A stretch of 39,362 nucleotides of DNA from an uncultured Pseudomonadota bacterium (GCA_902772645.1 CACYBM010000039.1:1-39362); one strand, 5' to 3'. Counted from the first letter of the stretch, positions 11,550 through 21,379 are shown. Numbers and translations: made by a program. Notes: generated from the letters alone by a model not told the origin.

Positions 11550-13166
11550 TTATTCAGTTGGGACAAGTGTAATTAATTGTTTAAATTGATCAAATGGTGT
11601 TTTACTCTTAAATTCTGTACCACTTAAGGTATTTTTTATTGTTGTATGGAATTCCATTGCTGCTTGTGCAGTATCTGCATCTTTCGGTTTCGTGTAATTA
11701 CCATTCAAATAGGTATTTATTACATTTTGTAAAGTAGTATCATTATATAATGTCCAAACTTTTGTAATAAAATCATTAATGACTTCCTGATGATCATTAG
11801 GTTGCAAGCATTTTAAATATCTTTGTTCAATTCCTAATAGTGCGTTAAGCCAACGTTCATATGTCACATCAAAATCGTATGTAGTTTTTGAATTTTTAAT
11901 TTCCCCTAATATTTTCTCAAATTCAGGAATAACATCTTTCTGTGTATTAGCAATAAGTGTTTTTACTAATGTTTTAATATCCTGTGTAAATATATTGTTG
12001 TATTGTGTTTTAATTTCTGAATCAGTTAATTTATTTATTTCTTCTTTGAATTTATTTATATCTCCATTACATTCATTACACAAAGTGACAAAAGAATTTT
12101 TCACATAATTAATAGCCCAAGGGTTACTAGTTTTTATAAAGTGCAAGATATAAGGTGAATCCTCAACTGGTACATTTCCTCCACAAATTTCTTTCGTCTT
12201 ATTATTAATGTAATCTCGAGACTTGTATAAAACATCCTCATTGTATTTCTTAATATTATCTATTAATGTTATTTTATTATTAATAATTTGTTCTTGCAAA
12301 TCAGTCATAAATATTATAGCATCAATATTAATTAATTCTGTTCCGTATACATTTACTGAATATTCTTTCTGGTCTACATTCTGTAAGGCTGTAAGGCGAT
12401 CAAGTATTTTTTTTCCAGGAGCCTGTGTTGCATTGAATAATGAACTCAACATTCTATTAATATCTTCTGAAGAGAACTTTTCAGAATCATTTATTATTCT
12501 TTCAATAAGTTTGGTCCATTCCTTAACAAATTCGTACCAAGTATTAGTTAATATTAGATCCGATATTACATTTTCTGGATATGCGGATGTTACATAATAA
12601 TTTATCACATCAGCAATTGAATCCAATGGGTATTGTTTAGATGGATCAGATTCTGATAATTTTTGTTTTACTTGATTTATAACATCAGTAGTATTATTTA
12701 CTACTTCTTTCCATATAGGTTCTGCATCGGCAATACTATTAATTTGTTTGTTGTCTATACATTCTTTTACTATTTTGTAACATGATGCTAATAAACAATA
12801 ATAAGTCTTTTTAATATCCCATTTCTTTAAAGCAATTGATATATTTTTTGTTGTTTTATCAAGTCGTTCTTTTAATGCTTGAACATTCGCTTGTTGATTA
12901 TCATTTTGATTACTGTCTGGAGTGGTTTGTTGTACTGGTGCATTGTTATTTTGAGATGTCTGAGCTGTAGCTTCTGTATTGGTTGTTTGTTGAGCTTGTT
13001 GAGTAGTAACGGTTTGTGCAGCTTGATCTGTCTGGATATTCTTAATTGGTTGGCTCACTTGCAAATCGTTAGCTTGTTGATTTTGTGAAACATTAATATC
13101 TGCAAACACATTAGTTAACGTTAATAGTACTAATAACAAGTATTTGGGGTCATTTTTAATAAACAT
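11550..13166 (-). CDS. Secreted all-alpha protein with Gln/Asn/Thr-rich linker (leader family)
   Basis: The 538-residue protein has a signal peptide (MFIKNDPKYLLLVLLTLTNV, cleavage likely after FA), then about 70 residues rich in Q, N, T and A, then about 430 residues with the pattern of amphipathic helices and no recognisable domain. The start is supported by GAGG five bases ahead of the ATG. The leader, ribosome binding site and promoter region are nearly identical to those of the next gene upstream (13342-14583), and a related but broken gene sits at 35156-35622. The bodies of the two intact proteins have diverged almost beyond recognition, while the three-part layout (signal, low-complexity linker, helical domain) is shared. 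It is probably a periplasmic, surface or secreted protein; the role is unknown. Confidence 0.8.
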   Translation of the reverse strand: MFIKNDPKYLLLVLLTLTNVFADINVSQNQQANDLQVSQPIKNIQTDQAAQTVTTQQAQQTTNTEATAQTSQNNNAPVQQTTPDSNQNDNQQANVQALKERLDKTTKNISIALKKWDIKKTYYCLLASCYKIVKECIDNKQINSIADAEPIWKEVVNNTTDVINQVKQKLSESDPSKQYPLDSIADVINYYVTSAYPENVISDLILTNTWYEFVKEWTKLIERIINDSEKFSSEDINRMLSSLFNATQAPGKKILDRLTALQNVDQKEYSVNVYGTELINIDAIIFMTDLQEQIINNKITLIDNIKKYNEDVLYKSRDYINNKTKEICGGNVPVEDSPYILHFIKTSNPWAINYVKNSFVTLCNECNGDINKFKEEINKLTDSEIKTQYNNIFTQDIKTLVKTLIANTQKDVIPEFEKILGEIKNSKTTYDFDVTYERWLNALLGIEQRYLKCLQPNDHQEVINDFITKVWTLYNDTTLQNVINTYLNGNYTKPKDADTAQAAMEFHTTIKNTLSGTEFKSKTPFDQFKQLITLVPTE

Positions 13167-13232
13167 ATTTACCTCGAAAAAATATTATTTGCAATTATAG
13201 GATATCAAATAATAGTTAATATTTGGTAAATA
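13151..13232 (-). promoter_or_regulatory. Duplicated promoter/leader segment, copy A
   Basis: This segment is nearly identical to 14568-14650, differing by one substitution and one single-base indel. On the minus strand it contains TATCCTATAATTG with a consensus -10 (TATAAT), a GAGG ribosome binding site and the first codons MFIKN. The -35 is weak (ATATTA at 17-base spacing). A third, more diverged copy precedes the broken gene ending at 35622. Confidence 0.7.
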
Positions 13233-13247
13233 ATAAAGACAATAACT

Positions 13248-13268
13248 AGAGTATTTTAAAAATACTCT
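13248..13268. terminator. Perfect palindrome between the two secreted-protein genes
   Basis: AGAGTATTTT (13248-13257) and AAAATACTCT (13259-13268) are perfect inverted repeats, extendable by one base pair. It lies downstream of the minus-strand gene ending at 13342 and upstream of the promoter of the next one, so it probably ends transcription of the former. Confidence 0.55.
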
Positions 13269-13341
13269 ATAAAATTTTGTAATATTCAATAATTGAAATG
13301 AGTGTTATTACTTTTTCCATATTTATGTACATATAAATAAT

Positions 13342-14583
13342 TTAACCATTATAATTAAATGTATTATTAAGGCCAAACTTAGTAATCATATCAGGAAATA
13401 CCCAATTTAACACATCAACCGACTTATTGTTACGTAACAACCTTATAGATTTGAGATATTCTTGTATTAACTTATCATTATTTCCAAGAGTGTCAGTTTG
13501 TATTAATCCAGATATACTCTGTTGTATTATCTTACTAAACTTCGTTTTGTAATCTGGATTGTCATCCTCATCATCACTGTATTCAACTGCTTCCAAATCC
13601 GGAATTAATCTTACTAAATCCAATCCTTGCACTCTCTCTTTTAGATTATTAAAAAACATTTTATATAAATCTGGCATTTCTTTCTGTTTCATAACGGCTT
13701 CTAGTACTATTCCAGTTCTTGCCATTACCCAATACAAATCATAGTAGTGGCTAATTCCATCACTGTGCATAATTCTTATCAAATAGCTTTTTAAAATTGT
13801 TTCAATATAAGGATTTTTGTCTGCAATATATTTCAAAACATAATTCATATCTAATCCATTATGAAGCTCTAATTTTAATTTCTTTTCTTTTTTTCTTCTA
13901 CTTAATAAATTACTCATAGCTAAAGTCTCATCAAAAGATTTTTTAAAATTATCAAAAGAAGAGAAGAAATTATTAATATTATTACTTGCAATACTACTAA
14001 ATTGTTCTGATATTTGATTTGCAAATAATGGTAATTCATAGTTATATACTTTCTTCTTTTGTATAGAAAGTGTACGATGTTTGGTAGTAGCCTTAGATAA
14101 TTCTTTTGCTAATAACTTTTTTATATTCTCGTTTATACTATCTTTATTTGATGCTAATTTATAGAAAGTATAACCACTTAGGTCAGAATTATTTTTTTGT
14201 TTAGCATAATTTATTAAATTAGTATATTGCTCTATCAGATCTGTTATATTTTCGCATTCTAATATTTTGGAAAAAATATTATCTGCTAAATCTTTGTCTA
14301 TTTGATTAGTTGCTATTAGTTTTTGACTATATTCCTCTTGCAATTTCTTAATATCAACTGTTGGTTGCGGGGCAGGCATTGTTGGATTATTTGTAACGAC
14401 TTGTTGATTATTTGCTGTAACATTTTGCAAATTGTTGTTTACTGGAACAGCTGGGGATGCTTGGTTGTTATTTAAAACATTAGTACCGTTATTTATTTGT
14501 GTACCCATCTGAGCAGCCATAACACTTGACGTTATTGTTAATAATACTAATAAATATTTCATATTTACATTTTTAATAAACAT
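13342..14583 (-). CDS. Secreted all-alpha protein with Asn/Gln/Pro-rich linker (leader family)
   Basis: The 413-residue protein begins MFIKNVNMKYLLVLLTITSS, a signal peptide probably cleaved after VMA. About 50 residues rich in N, Q, V and P follow (ending TMPAPQPT), then a helical body of about 330 residues with one acidic patch (YSDDEDDNPDY). No domain is recognised. The start has GAGG five bases upstream; an alternative ATG (MKYLL) seven codons in would keep the signal peptide. It shares its promoter, leader and overall layout with the next gene downstream (11550-13166), and both are followed by hairpins, so each is probably its own transcription unit. It belongs to a cluster of exported proteins on this strand that also includes the outer-membrane protein at 15059-16330. 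Confidence 0.8.
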   Translation of the reverse strand: MFIKNVNMKYLLVLLTITSSVMAAQMGTQINNGTNVLNNNQASPAVPVNNNLQNVTANNQQVVTNNPTMPAPQPTVDIKKLQEEYSQKLIATNQIDKDLADNIFSKILECENITDLIEQYTNLINYAKQKNNSDLSGYTFYKLASNKDSINENIKKLLAKELSKATTKHRTLSIQKKKVYNYELPLFANQISEQFSSIASNNINNFFSSFDNFKKSFDETLAMSNLLSRRKKEKKLKLELHNGLDMNYVLKYIADKNPYIETILKSYLIRIMHSDGISHYYDLYWVMARTGIVLEAVMKQKEMPDLYKMFFNNLKERVQGLDLVRLIPDLEAVEYSDDEDDNPDYKTKFSKIIQQSISGLIQTDTLGNNDKLIQEYLKSIRLLRNNKSVDVLNWVFPDMITKFGLNNTFNYNG

Positions 14584-14650
14584 ATTTACCTCGAAAAAAT
14601 ATTATTTTTCAATTATAGGATATCAAATAATAGTTAATATTTGGTAAATA
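14568..14650 (-). promoter_or_regulatory. Duplicated promoter/leader segment, copy B
   Basis: This is the partner of 13151-13232. It holds the same TATCCTATAATTG promoter core, GAGG ribosome binding site and MFIKN leader codons. The match stops abruptly within the leader coding sequence, beyond which the two genes share only general character. Confidence 0.7.
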
Positions 14651-15016
14651 AGAAGATTGTATTTTTATGTAAAATTACGAATACGAAAAGTAAAATGAAG
14701 GTATAACAAATTCAATAACATTACGATATAAATATTCATTATATTAATAGACTCAAATAATTTCAATCTATTAATTATTTTTTTTGTATTTTATTCCACT
14801 TATTATATTATATATAACACCTATATTATATTTTATTCACCATTTTTTATTAAAGAAAACGTTCAGAGTTCGAATATCATACTACAAGACAAATAGTACT
14901 GTCAATCTGTTTTATATAATAACGCAAATATAACAAAACGTAAACAACTAGAGCAACCAAGGCACAAAGTCAAAGCAACAAAATTTAAATATGCAAGAAA
15001 CAAATGTAAAGGCAAA
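14651..15016. other. Intergenic stretch without a gene
   Basis: This is the gap between the leader-family gene and the outer-membrane protein gene, both on the minus strand. A minus-strand frame covers part of it (14902-15156) but overlaps the end of the outer-membrane protein in another frame and has no coding character. Confidence 0.4.
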
Positions 15017-15037
15017 TGCGAAGCATGAAGCTTCGCA
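15017..15037 (-). terminator. Hairpin after the outer-membrane protein gene
   Basis: TGCGAAGC (15017-15024), loop ATGAA, GCTTCGCA (15030-15037) form a perfect, comparatively GC-rich 8-bp stem 22 bases beyond the stop codon of the minus-strand gene. The following T-run is broken (TTTGCCTTT). A terminator is the likely role. Confidence 0.6.
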
Positions 15038-15058
15038 TAATGAATATTTGAATTACTA

Positions 15059-16330
15059 TTAGAATTTACATCCAAAACCAATTGTTCCACTGACTCCTTT
15101 GTAAAAGGTTGTTCGAAGAGGCAATTTAACAGTGGCTTTATCATCAGAACTTGCACTATTTGCTATATTCATAGCAGGAGTGTATCCACAACCTACGAAT
15201 GCGTAGACATTATTAGTAATGTCAAAACATACGTTAGCAAAGAACGAAATCCCATTGGCTTTCCATTCAAACTTGTCACTAAGTTTTAGATCATTATTAG
15301 TGTTAGAAGTATTGTTATTATTGTTACTATTATTATTTGAAGAAGCACTAGCACTAGGAGCAAATGTTCCTTTATACCACATATATGAAACCCCACCTTC
15401 TAAGCCTATTTTCTCAGTGCAATAAACTATGAAACTGAGAACTACTCCAACACCCCACTTGTAAGTAACATCGTATGACAATTTTTGGCTGTCTGTATTA
15501 GTGGTATTACTACTTTGGTTCCTAGTGTCAGTATCTGCATATGTGATAGGAATTGTTTTATTAACTAATGGCAAATCACCCTTAACTCCAAACCTAATGG
15601 ATCCACCACCTGGTAAGTTGAATCGTGCACTAAGATCTCCACTAATATCCATTTGCATTTTTGATCCTGAAAGCTTATCCAAGTTTTCATATTTCTCACA
15701 TAATTTCCAGTTAGTATCACTGCTCTTCTTGTATATATTATCAAACAGTACATTGTTCTCAGTACCCGAAACTGCTGCAGGTGTTGCTTTCAATGACAAA
15801 GTAGCAACGTCGTGTTGAGTGTCATCAGTTCTGTATTGGCCTTGGGACAAAGAGTATGTAACATCAGCTGTCACTTTTCCATTATTAGGGTCCCATTCAA
15901 CTACTGGAGAAACACCTGACACAACCACTGCGTCACTTTGAGTAGAGTCCTTAATCTCATGAGGCTTTGATGTAACCGTATTCGTCATTGTACTCGAATT
16001 CGGCGAAGTTGGAGTATTGGACTCAATGTTTGCACTCAACATATTATGTTGTTTCAATTCACTAATTGCCTTACCAGCAGTAATTTTTGCATCGGTATAC
16101 AAATCTGTACCGGTTTTTTCCTTACAAGCTTTATATAATGCTTTACGCAATTCCTGATCAATTTCTCCATATGCTTTACTTTTCCGAAAGGTACATGATA
16201 TACGACCATCAAACTGCACTGGTTTCACGCAGTTTGATGCTGTCATGGCTTCTACCCTAGCGCAGTTAACGTTAATTACTTCCAAGCTAACTGCTGATAT
16301 AGTTAATAATTTTACTAATGTATTGTTCAT
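15059..16330 (-). CDS. Outer-membrane beta-barrel surface protein
   Basis: From the ATG at 16330 the 423-residue product has a signal peptide (MNNTLVKLLTISAVSLEVIN..., probably cleaved near NCA/RVEA). A further ATG at 16393 would add 21 residues ahead of the signal peptide and is less likely. The C-terminal half shows alternating beta-strand segments (SIRFGVKGDLPLV, GVGVVLSFIVYC, ISFFANVCFDI, NVYAFVGCGYTPAM). The last strand GVSGTIGFGCKF ends in Phe, the usual insertion signal for the BAM complex. One predicted loop is a low-complexity S/N run of about 20 residues. The base composition is less AT-rich than that of its neighbours. Barrel proteins of this kind are the major surface antigens of Rickettsiales, but I cannot place it in the P44/Msp2/P28 or TSA56 families by eye. 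It ends in a hairpin and has about 600 bp of upstream DNA. Confidence 0.8.
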   Translation of the reverse strand: MNNTLVKLLTISAVSLEVINVNCARVEAMTASNCVKPVQFDGRISCTFRKSKAYGEIDQELRKALYKACKEKTGTDLYTDAKITAGKAISELKQHNMLSANIESNTPTSPNSSTMTNTVTSKPHEIKDSTQSDAVVVSGVSPVVEWDPNNGKVTADVTYSLSQGQYRTDDTQHDVATLSLKATPAAVSGTENNVLFDNIYKKSSDTNWKLCEKYENLDKLSGSKMQMDISGDLSARFNLPGGGSIRFGVKGDLPLVNKTIPITYADTDTRNQSSNTTNTDSQKLSYDVTYKWGVGVVLSFIVYCTEKIGLEGGVSYMWYKGTFAPSASASSNNNSNNNNNTSNTNNDLKLSDKFEWKANGISFFANVCFDITNNVYAFVGCGYTPAMNIANSASSDDKATVKLPLRTTFYKGVSGTIGFGCKF

Positions 16331-16942
16331 AAATTCAATACCTAATTTACAATTTATATCCAACTCCAGGGTAACATACAAAATTGCATCCATGAATTAA
16401 TTTTTATATCTAAATAATATTATTAAAGAACGTATGATGTTTTTTTGCACTGTCATAAAATTCATCTATATTCTATATTTCTTTATTGTATTAATCATAA
16501 ATATTAAAGTAAATTATCCATATAGTGTAACTATATTATATTAATATTTAAAATTTAAAAAATTTTTACAGTTTATTTAGCCAATTAATTTCCAGCGATT
16601 ATAAGTGTGAAACAACATGTATGGTGTATATTTTTACTATAATTTTGTAGATCATTATATAGGTAATAATTCAACTATTTTACACTGGGATTTAATATTA
16701 TTTTATATAGTAATATGTCTATCTGAAGATATATAGCAAGATTGTATATATGTTCAACAAATTAGTATCATAATTTATGAAATTAGTATTAATTGTTCAC
16801 TATATTATTATTATCAGTAATACATTACATTTAATATTTTCTGATATTTGCCGTAATATACTTGTAATTTAATTTTCTTGATTGCTATTTTTATTTGTAT
16901 TTGTGTTAACATTTTAATAAATTATTTTATTAATTTATTGGC
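16331..16942. other. Long divergent intergenic region between the outer-membrane protein gene and dut
   Basis: No gene is visible. An AGG about ten bases before the ATG of the minus-strand outer-membrane gene may be its ribosome binding site. The region must hold promoters for both genes, but the AT background hides them. Confidence 0.4.
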
Positions 16943-17377
16943 ATGCATATTAAGTTTAAAAAGTTATTTGATAATGCTCATGTTCCTGTAAGTGGAACAA
17001 TTAGTAGTGCTGGATATGATTTGTTTGCTTGCGTTACTGAAGATATTACTATCAAACCCCATGATATTGTGATAATTTCAACTGGAATAGCAATTGAAAT
17101 TCCAAGTGGTTATTTTGGAATGGTTTGTTCTAGATCTGGATTAGCATCAAAACATGGAATACATGTATTAAACTCTCCAGGAATTATAGATTCAGATTAT
17201 AGAGGAGAATTAAAATGTATAATGCACAATTGTTCCAATAATTCTTTTGCAATACAAAATAATACTAAAATAGCACAGTTAGTAATAATTAAATATGAAT
17301 CTATTCAATGGATAGAATCAAATGATTTATCACGCACTGATAGAGGAATACAAGGGTTTGGATCAACTGGAATTTAA
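16943..17377 (+). CDS. dut: dUTP pyrophosphatase (dUTPase)
   Basis: The 144-residue protein has all five trimeric dUTPase motifs: SAGYDLFA, CSRSGLASKHG, GIIDSDYRGEL (with the catalytic-water Asp and the beta-hairpin Tyr), a central IAQLVI segment, and RGIQGFGSTG, the glycine-rich arm that closes over the nucleotide. It converts dUTP to dUMP and pyrophosphate, supplying the precursor for thymidylate and keeping uracil out of DNA. Length is normal. The ATG at 16943 follows an AT-rich leader without a clear ribosome binding site. It stands alone, 186 bp ahead of the histidine kinase gene on the same strand. Confidence 0.95.
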   Translation: MHIKFKKLFDNAHVPVSGTISSAGYDLFACVTEDITIKPHDIVIISTGIAIEIPSGYFGMVCSRSGLASKHGIHVLNSPGIIDSDYRGELKCIMHNCSNNSFAIQNNTKIAQLVIIKYESIQWIESNDLSRTDRGIQGFGSTGI

Positions 17378-17563
17378 TACAGATTCTTACAACCATGTTA
17401 TTTGATACAGTGTAAATGTTAGTACTATATGTTAATTAGTTGTTTATACTATCCAATAATGCACATAATACACAACAGTACATATAATAATAGTTTATTA
17501 TAGATGAACATTACTATAAACATTACATTTTATGTTATACTTAAAGTAAGAGCTTGATTTTTA

Positions 17564-19996
17564 ATGAAACAATCAATGTTATTCGCAAGTTTTTATGATG
17601 AACTAAAGAACTTGTTATCAATTGATTTTTTCATGTTATTAAGTATATGCTCAGTTTCTACTGTCATTATATTACTGTGTATTTTTCTTAAATGTAATAG
17701 AATCAAAAAAAAACTGGAAACAGATGTTGATGTCTTGCATGCTATATCCATATCATTATCAAACAATAATGAAATAGTAGCATTCAATGGAGATGACCTA
17801 GTATTGTATGCTACATATCCAAATTTATATTCTAATAAGGAAGAATTCATAGATGTACTAAATAGAGACATAGCAATAACAACGTTTTATAAGGCTTTTT
17901 GTAAGGCATTAAAACAAAATGATAACTGTCAGTTATTACTGACCAGTAAAGATGCAAAAAAGTATAAGAAAAGATTTATAGCATCTGTACATGTACAGAA
18001 TGACGTCACAGTAGCAACTCTTACAGATATTACAAAATATTATGCTCAAACTGATGAAATAATAAGGAATCATAGAAAGTTAGAAGCATATATAGATAAC
18101 CTGCCAGTAGGAATATTTTATATAGATAATAACGGTAAAATATTAGGATGTAATACAACATTCGCTAGTTACTTACAAACAAGTAAAGATAAAATAATAG
18201 GAGTTTCTTTGCATGATTTTATAGATGATTTAGATTTAATTCAACTAAATGATAAACCATTGCATATAACAATAAAAACTAAGTATTCACCAAATATCAA
18301 AGCATTTCTAATAAAACCAAGTGCATTGTCATTTCATACATCTCAACCATTGATAGTGATTAAAACACATGAAGATGAAGTACAAGTAAATCAAAAAATA
18401 GTAAAAACAGAAAAACCAAATACCCAGGAAAAAAAAGTTCAGCCAATTCAAAAAGATATTATTACACAAAAAATTTTCGATGATTCTAATATTGCTAGTA
18501 TGATAACGGATACAGATGGAGTAATTGTACATACAAACAAAGCATTTACTAATCTCATTGGGAATAGTAAGATATTGTCAATAAAGCACAATATAATTGA
18601 TTTTCTACATAATAGTAAAGAAGACTTGAATTCTATTATTGAATCTACTAATAATTATTTAGAATTACCATTAAAATGTTACAGTGATGAAGAACAAGAA
18701 TTAAATAAGACAGTACAATTATATGTAAGTCATTTTAATGATTCTACAAATAATAAAAAAGTATTACTACAATTTATAGATATTACCGAACAGAAGACAA
18801 TGGATCAGCAGTTTTTACAATCACAGAAGATTCAAGCAATTGGACAACTAGCTAGCGGTATAGCCCATGACTTTAACAACCTATTAACAGCAATGATAGG
18901 ATTTTGTGATCTATTATTACAGAGATATAATCAGGATGATCCACCATACGGTGATATACAACAAATAAAACATAATGCTAATAGGGCTGCCAATCTTGTA
19001 AAACAGTTGTTGGCATTTTCGAGGCAGCAGGCATTAAATCCGCAAGTAATATCAATCAAAAATACATTATTAGACATGTCTTCATTGTTAAAAAGACTAC
19101 TTGGACCTAATGTTAATTTAAGTTTTAATTATTCTTCTACTAATATATGGAATGTAAAAGTCGATAACATACAATTTGAACAGGTAATTATGAATCTTGT
19201 AGTTAACGCTAGAGATGCAATGCATAATAAGGGAAATTTAACTATTCAGGTACGTAATTACTATGCAGAAAAAAGTTTTACATGCTTTGATGATACTGTA
19301 CAGGTAGGGGACTATGTATTATTAGAAGTAATAGATACCGGATGTGGAATGGATCAAGAAACAGCAAAGCATATATTTGAACCATTTTTTACTAGGAAAA
19401 TAAAGGACATAAAGGATGGTACTAGTTCTGGTACTGGATTAGGATTGGCTACTGTTTATGGTATAGTGAAACAAACTGGTGGATATATAAATGTTAAATC
19501 TGAATTAAATAAAGGTACTAATTTTCAGATATTCATACCAAGATATAATGGTGATGATGAAGTAATACAAAATAATAACGATACCAATACTGATACAAAT
19601 AAATCCAACTGTAATTCTGATTTAAGTGGGGATGAAACTATACTTTTAGTGGAAGATGAAGATCCAGTGAGAAATTTTATTTCGAGAGCGTTAAAAGACA
19701 AAGGATATAATGTAATTGAAGCTAGGAGTGGTTCAGATGCACTACAAATAGCTAATGATACAAACATGGATTTGTTAATTACTGATGTAATAATGCCGAA
19801 AATGGACGGTCCTACTTTAAATAAAAAGTTGAGAGAAATAAAAAGTGGATTTAAAACAATATTTATATCAGGATATACTGAAGATACCTTTAGAGAAAAT
19901 TTGGATAAAGAATTGGGAATATATTTTATGCAAAAGCCATTTAGTTTGAAAGATCTAGTAATTAAAGTGAAGGAAGTTTTAAGTAAAAAACAATAA
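17564..19996 (+). CDS. cckA: Hybrid sensor histidine kinase, CckA type
   Basis: The 810-residue protein has one clear N-terminal membrane segment (FFMLLSICSVSTVIILLCIF, about residues 23-42) and PAS-like regions (about 170-240 and 305-405). A HisKA domain follows with phosphoacceptor His435 in GIAHDFNNLLTAMIGF, then a HATPase domain (N box NLVVNARDAM with Asn548, DTGCGMD, FEPFFTRK, SGTGLGLATVYGIVKQTGG). The C-terminal receiver domain has the acidic pair EDEDP, phosphoacceptor Asp741 in LLITDVIMPKMDG, the Thr/Ser position in FISGYT and Lys in MQKPF. This is the architecture of CckA, which in alphaproteobacteria passes phosphate through ChpT to CtrA to time the cell cycle and development. ChpT and CtrA are not in the window. 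All catalytic residues are present. Confidence 0.9.
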   Translation: MKQSMLFASFYDELKNLLSIDFFMLLSICSVSTVIILLCIFLKCNRIKKKLETDVDVLHAISISLSNNNEIVAFNGDDLVLYATYPNLYSNKEEFIDVLNRDIAITTFYKAFCKALKQNDNCQLLLTSKDAKKYKKRFIASVHVQNDVTVATLTDITKYYAQTDEIIRNHRKLEAYIDNLPVGIFYIDNNGKILGCNTTFASYLQTSKDKIIGVSLHDFIDDLDLIQLNDKPLHITIKTKYSPNIKAFLIKPSALSFHTSQPLIVIKTHEDEVQVNQKIVKTEKPNTQEKKVQPIQKDIITQKIFDDSNIASMITDTDGVIVHTNKAFTNLIGNSKILSIKHNIIDFLHNSKEDLNSIIESTNNYLELPLKCYSDEEQELNKTVQLYVSHFNDSTNNKKVLLQFIDITEQKTMDQQFLQSQKIQAIGQLASGIAHDFNNLLTAMIGFCDLLLQRYNQDDPPYGDIQQIKHNANRAANLVKQLLAFSRQQALNPQVISIKNTLLDMSSLLKRLLGPNVNLSFNYSSTNIWNVKVDNIQFEQVIMNLVVNARDAMHNKGNLTIQVRNYYAEKSFTCFDDTVQVGDYVLLEVIDTGCGMDQETAKHIFEPFFTRKIKDIKDGTSSGTGLGLATVYGIVKQTGGYINVKSELNKGTNFQIFIPRYNGDDEVIQNNNDTNTDTNKSNCNSDLSGDETILLVEDEDPVRNFISRALKDKGYNVIEARSGSDALQIANDTNMDLLITDVIMPKMDGPTLNKKLREIKSGFKTIFISGYTEDTFRENLDKELGIYFMQKPFSLKDLVIKVKEVLSKKQ

Positions 19997-20095
19997 TTAT
20001 TTATTATAACTTTATATTCAATAAATAACTTAACTGGTTTTATTTGATAAAATTATATTTTGCACTGTTGTGGTACTAGATAAAACGAGTGAAAT

Positions 20096-20987
20096 ATGAT
20101 TAATAATTTATTAAAACTGACATTATTTTTGGGAATATTTGGTGGACATATTAATACTAATAATGGTATTTGTATGTTGGAACACATTCAATCTCAAAAT
20201 TCAGCCGATTGCTATCGTAAAACATTCTATCGTAACATAATAGATAATTATTGTCTTACTAATATAACAAGCAATATATTAAAACAGAATTTAGAGATTA
20301 ATAGTTATTCCAATGGAAAAATATTACAAGATATTGTAACTTTAATTAAAAAAAAGAACACGAAAATTAAATAATTGAATAACATTAATGGCAATATAAT
20401 TCATGAGTTAAGTATTATTGATAACGGTGTAGATGGAATAATTAAGTTGAAAATGATTATGTTATGAAAAATCAAAATATTAACTAATATATAAATAATA
20501 TAACTTAGAAAATTAGTGATTATGATAATAATATAACGACAGTCCAAAACAATACTTAGTATCGTATTAATTAATATTAAAGGACATACAAATTTACTAA
20601 AGTTTCTTTAACAACATTAAAAATGCAAAATTACAACAATTATTTGATAAGCAATATTCCCCAATTAGAAAACTTATTAGATTGTGCAAATACATCATAT
20701 TTAGAAAGACAAAGCAAAAAGAGTTACATGCTATTTATCAGGAGTTACTCGAAAAAAGTTTACAATCACTTTGAATAAATCATAAATACATTAGAGAAAT
20801 TGAAAATAACTGTACAATACAAATAAACGCAATATTAAATGAGGATATTAATGACAAGAATAGGGATAAAGATTTAGCATCTTTGGTTGAATTAACAAGT
20901 CAAATAATCAGATTGTATAATACAATTATAGGCAACAGTGAAGAGGCTAAAAATAAAACATATACAGAAAGAATATCACAAATATAA
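20096..20987 (+). pseudogene. Decayed gene for a secreted helical protein
   Basis: The first frame (20096-20374, 92 codons) encodes a signal-like start MINNLLKLTLFLGIFGGHIN and then DCYRKTFYRNIIDNYC. After its TAA the same frame reads a plausible continuation (LNNINGNIIHELSIIDNG) to about 20466. A second frame from about 20620 reads AKLQQLFDKQYSPIRKLIRL, has an in-frame TGA near 20775, then continues with RDKDLASLVELTSQIIRLYN to TAA at 20985-20987. The leader matches the gene at 38255 (MKNNLLKIALSLGMLV), and FYRNIIDNY and the Asp/Asn-rich helical segment have counterparts there. I infer a degraded paralog of that gene. The 92-codon product alone could still be made and exported. An overlapping 51-codon frame from the ATG at about 20622 is a competing reading. 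Confidence 0.55.
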
Positions 20988-21379
20988 TACAATATATAGC
21001 GAGAAAATGCAAAAATTAAATTAAGTTAATAGCAATAAGATAAGAATATCTCAAAAAAAAGTTGTCGTATGATCATTATGGACTGGCATTATTAATTGGT
21101 AATCTATTAGTTTTTAAGTACTATATACTTTTAAATACGACAATTGCATAACTTTGTTTTAATTCACTATTTACTAATCTAGTTTCACATATGAGTAATA
21201 TTCTTTAATCTTTTAATATCTGCTCCATTATTACTTATTATAAAATCCAGAGATTTTTATAATTGTTATTTATGTTGTTTTTGAAGTAAAAATACATTTC
21301 AAACAGTTAACTATATATTAATATATTTTGTATATCATGGGAACCAAGGTCATTTATTATACCAATAATAACTAACAAC
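20988..21379. other. Intergenic stretch without a gene
   Basis: Neither strand has an open frame of coding character. The stretch must contain the promoter of the large decayed gene beginning at 21380; no convincing ribosome binding site precedes that ATG (aataactaacaacatg). Confidence 0.4.

Noticed and set aside
14868-14885. GAGTTCGAATATC resembling a tRNA T-loop
   Set aside because: No acceptor, D or anticodon arms can be built around it. No tRNA gene was found anywhere in the window.
15219-15818. Plus-strand frames opposite the outer-membrane protein gene
   Set aside because: They are antisense shadows of a gene with a signal peptide, beta-strands and a C-terminal Phe on the minus strand.
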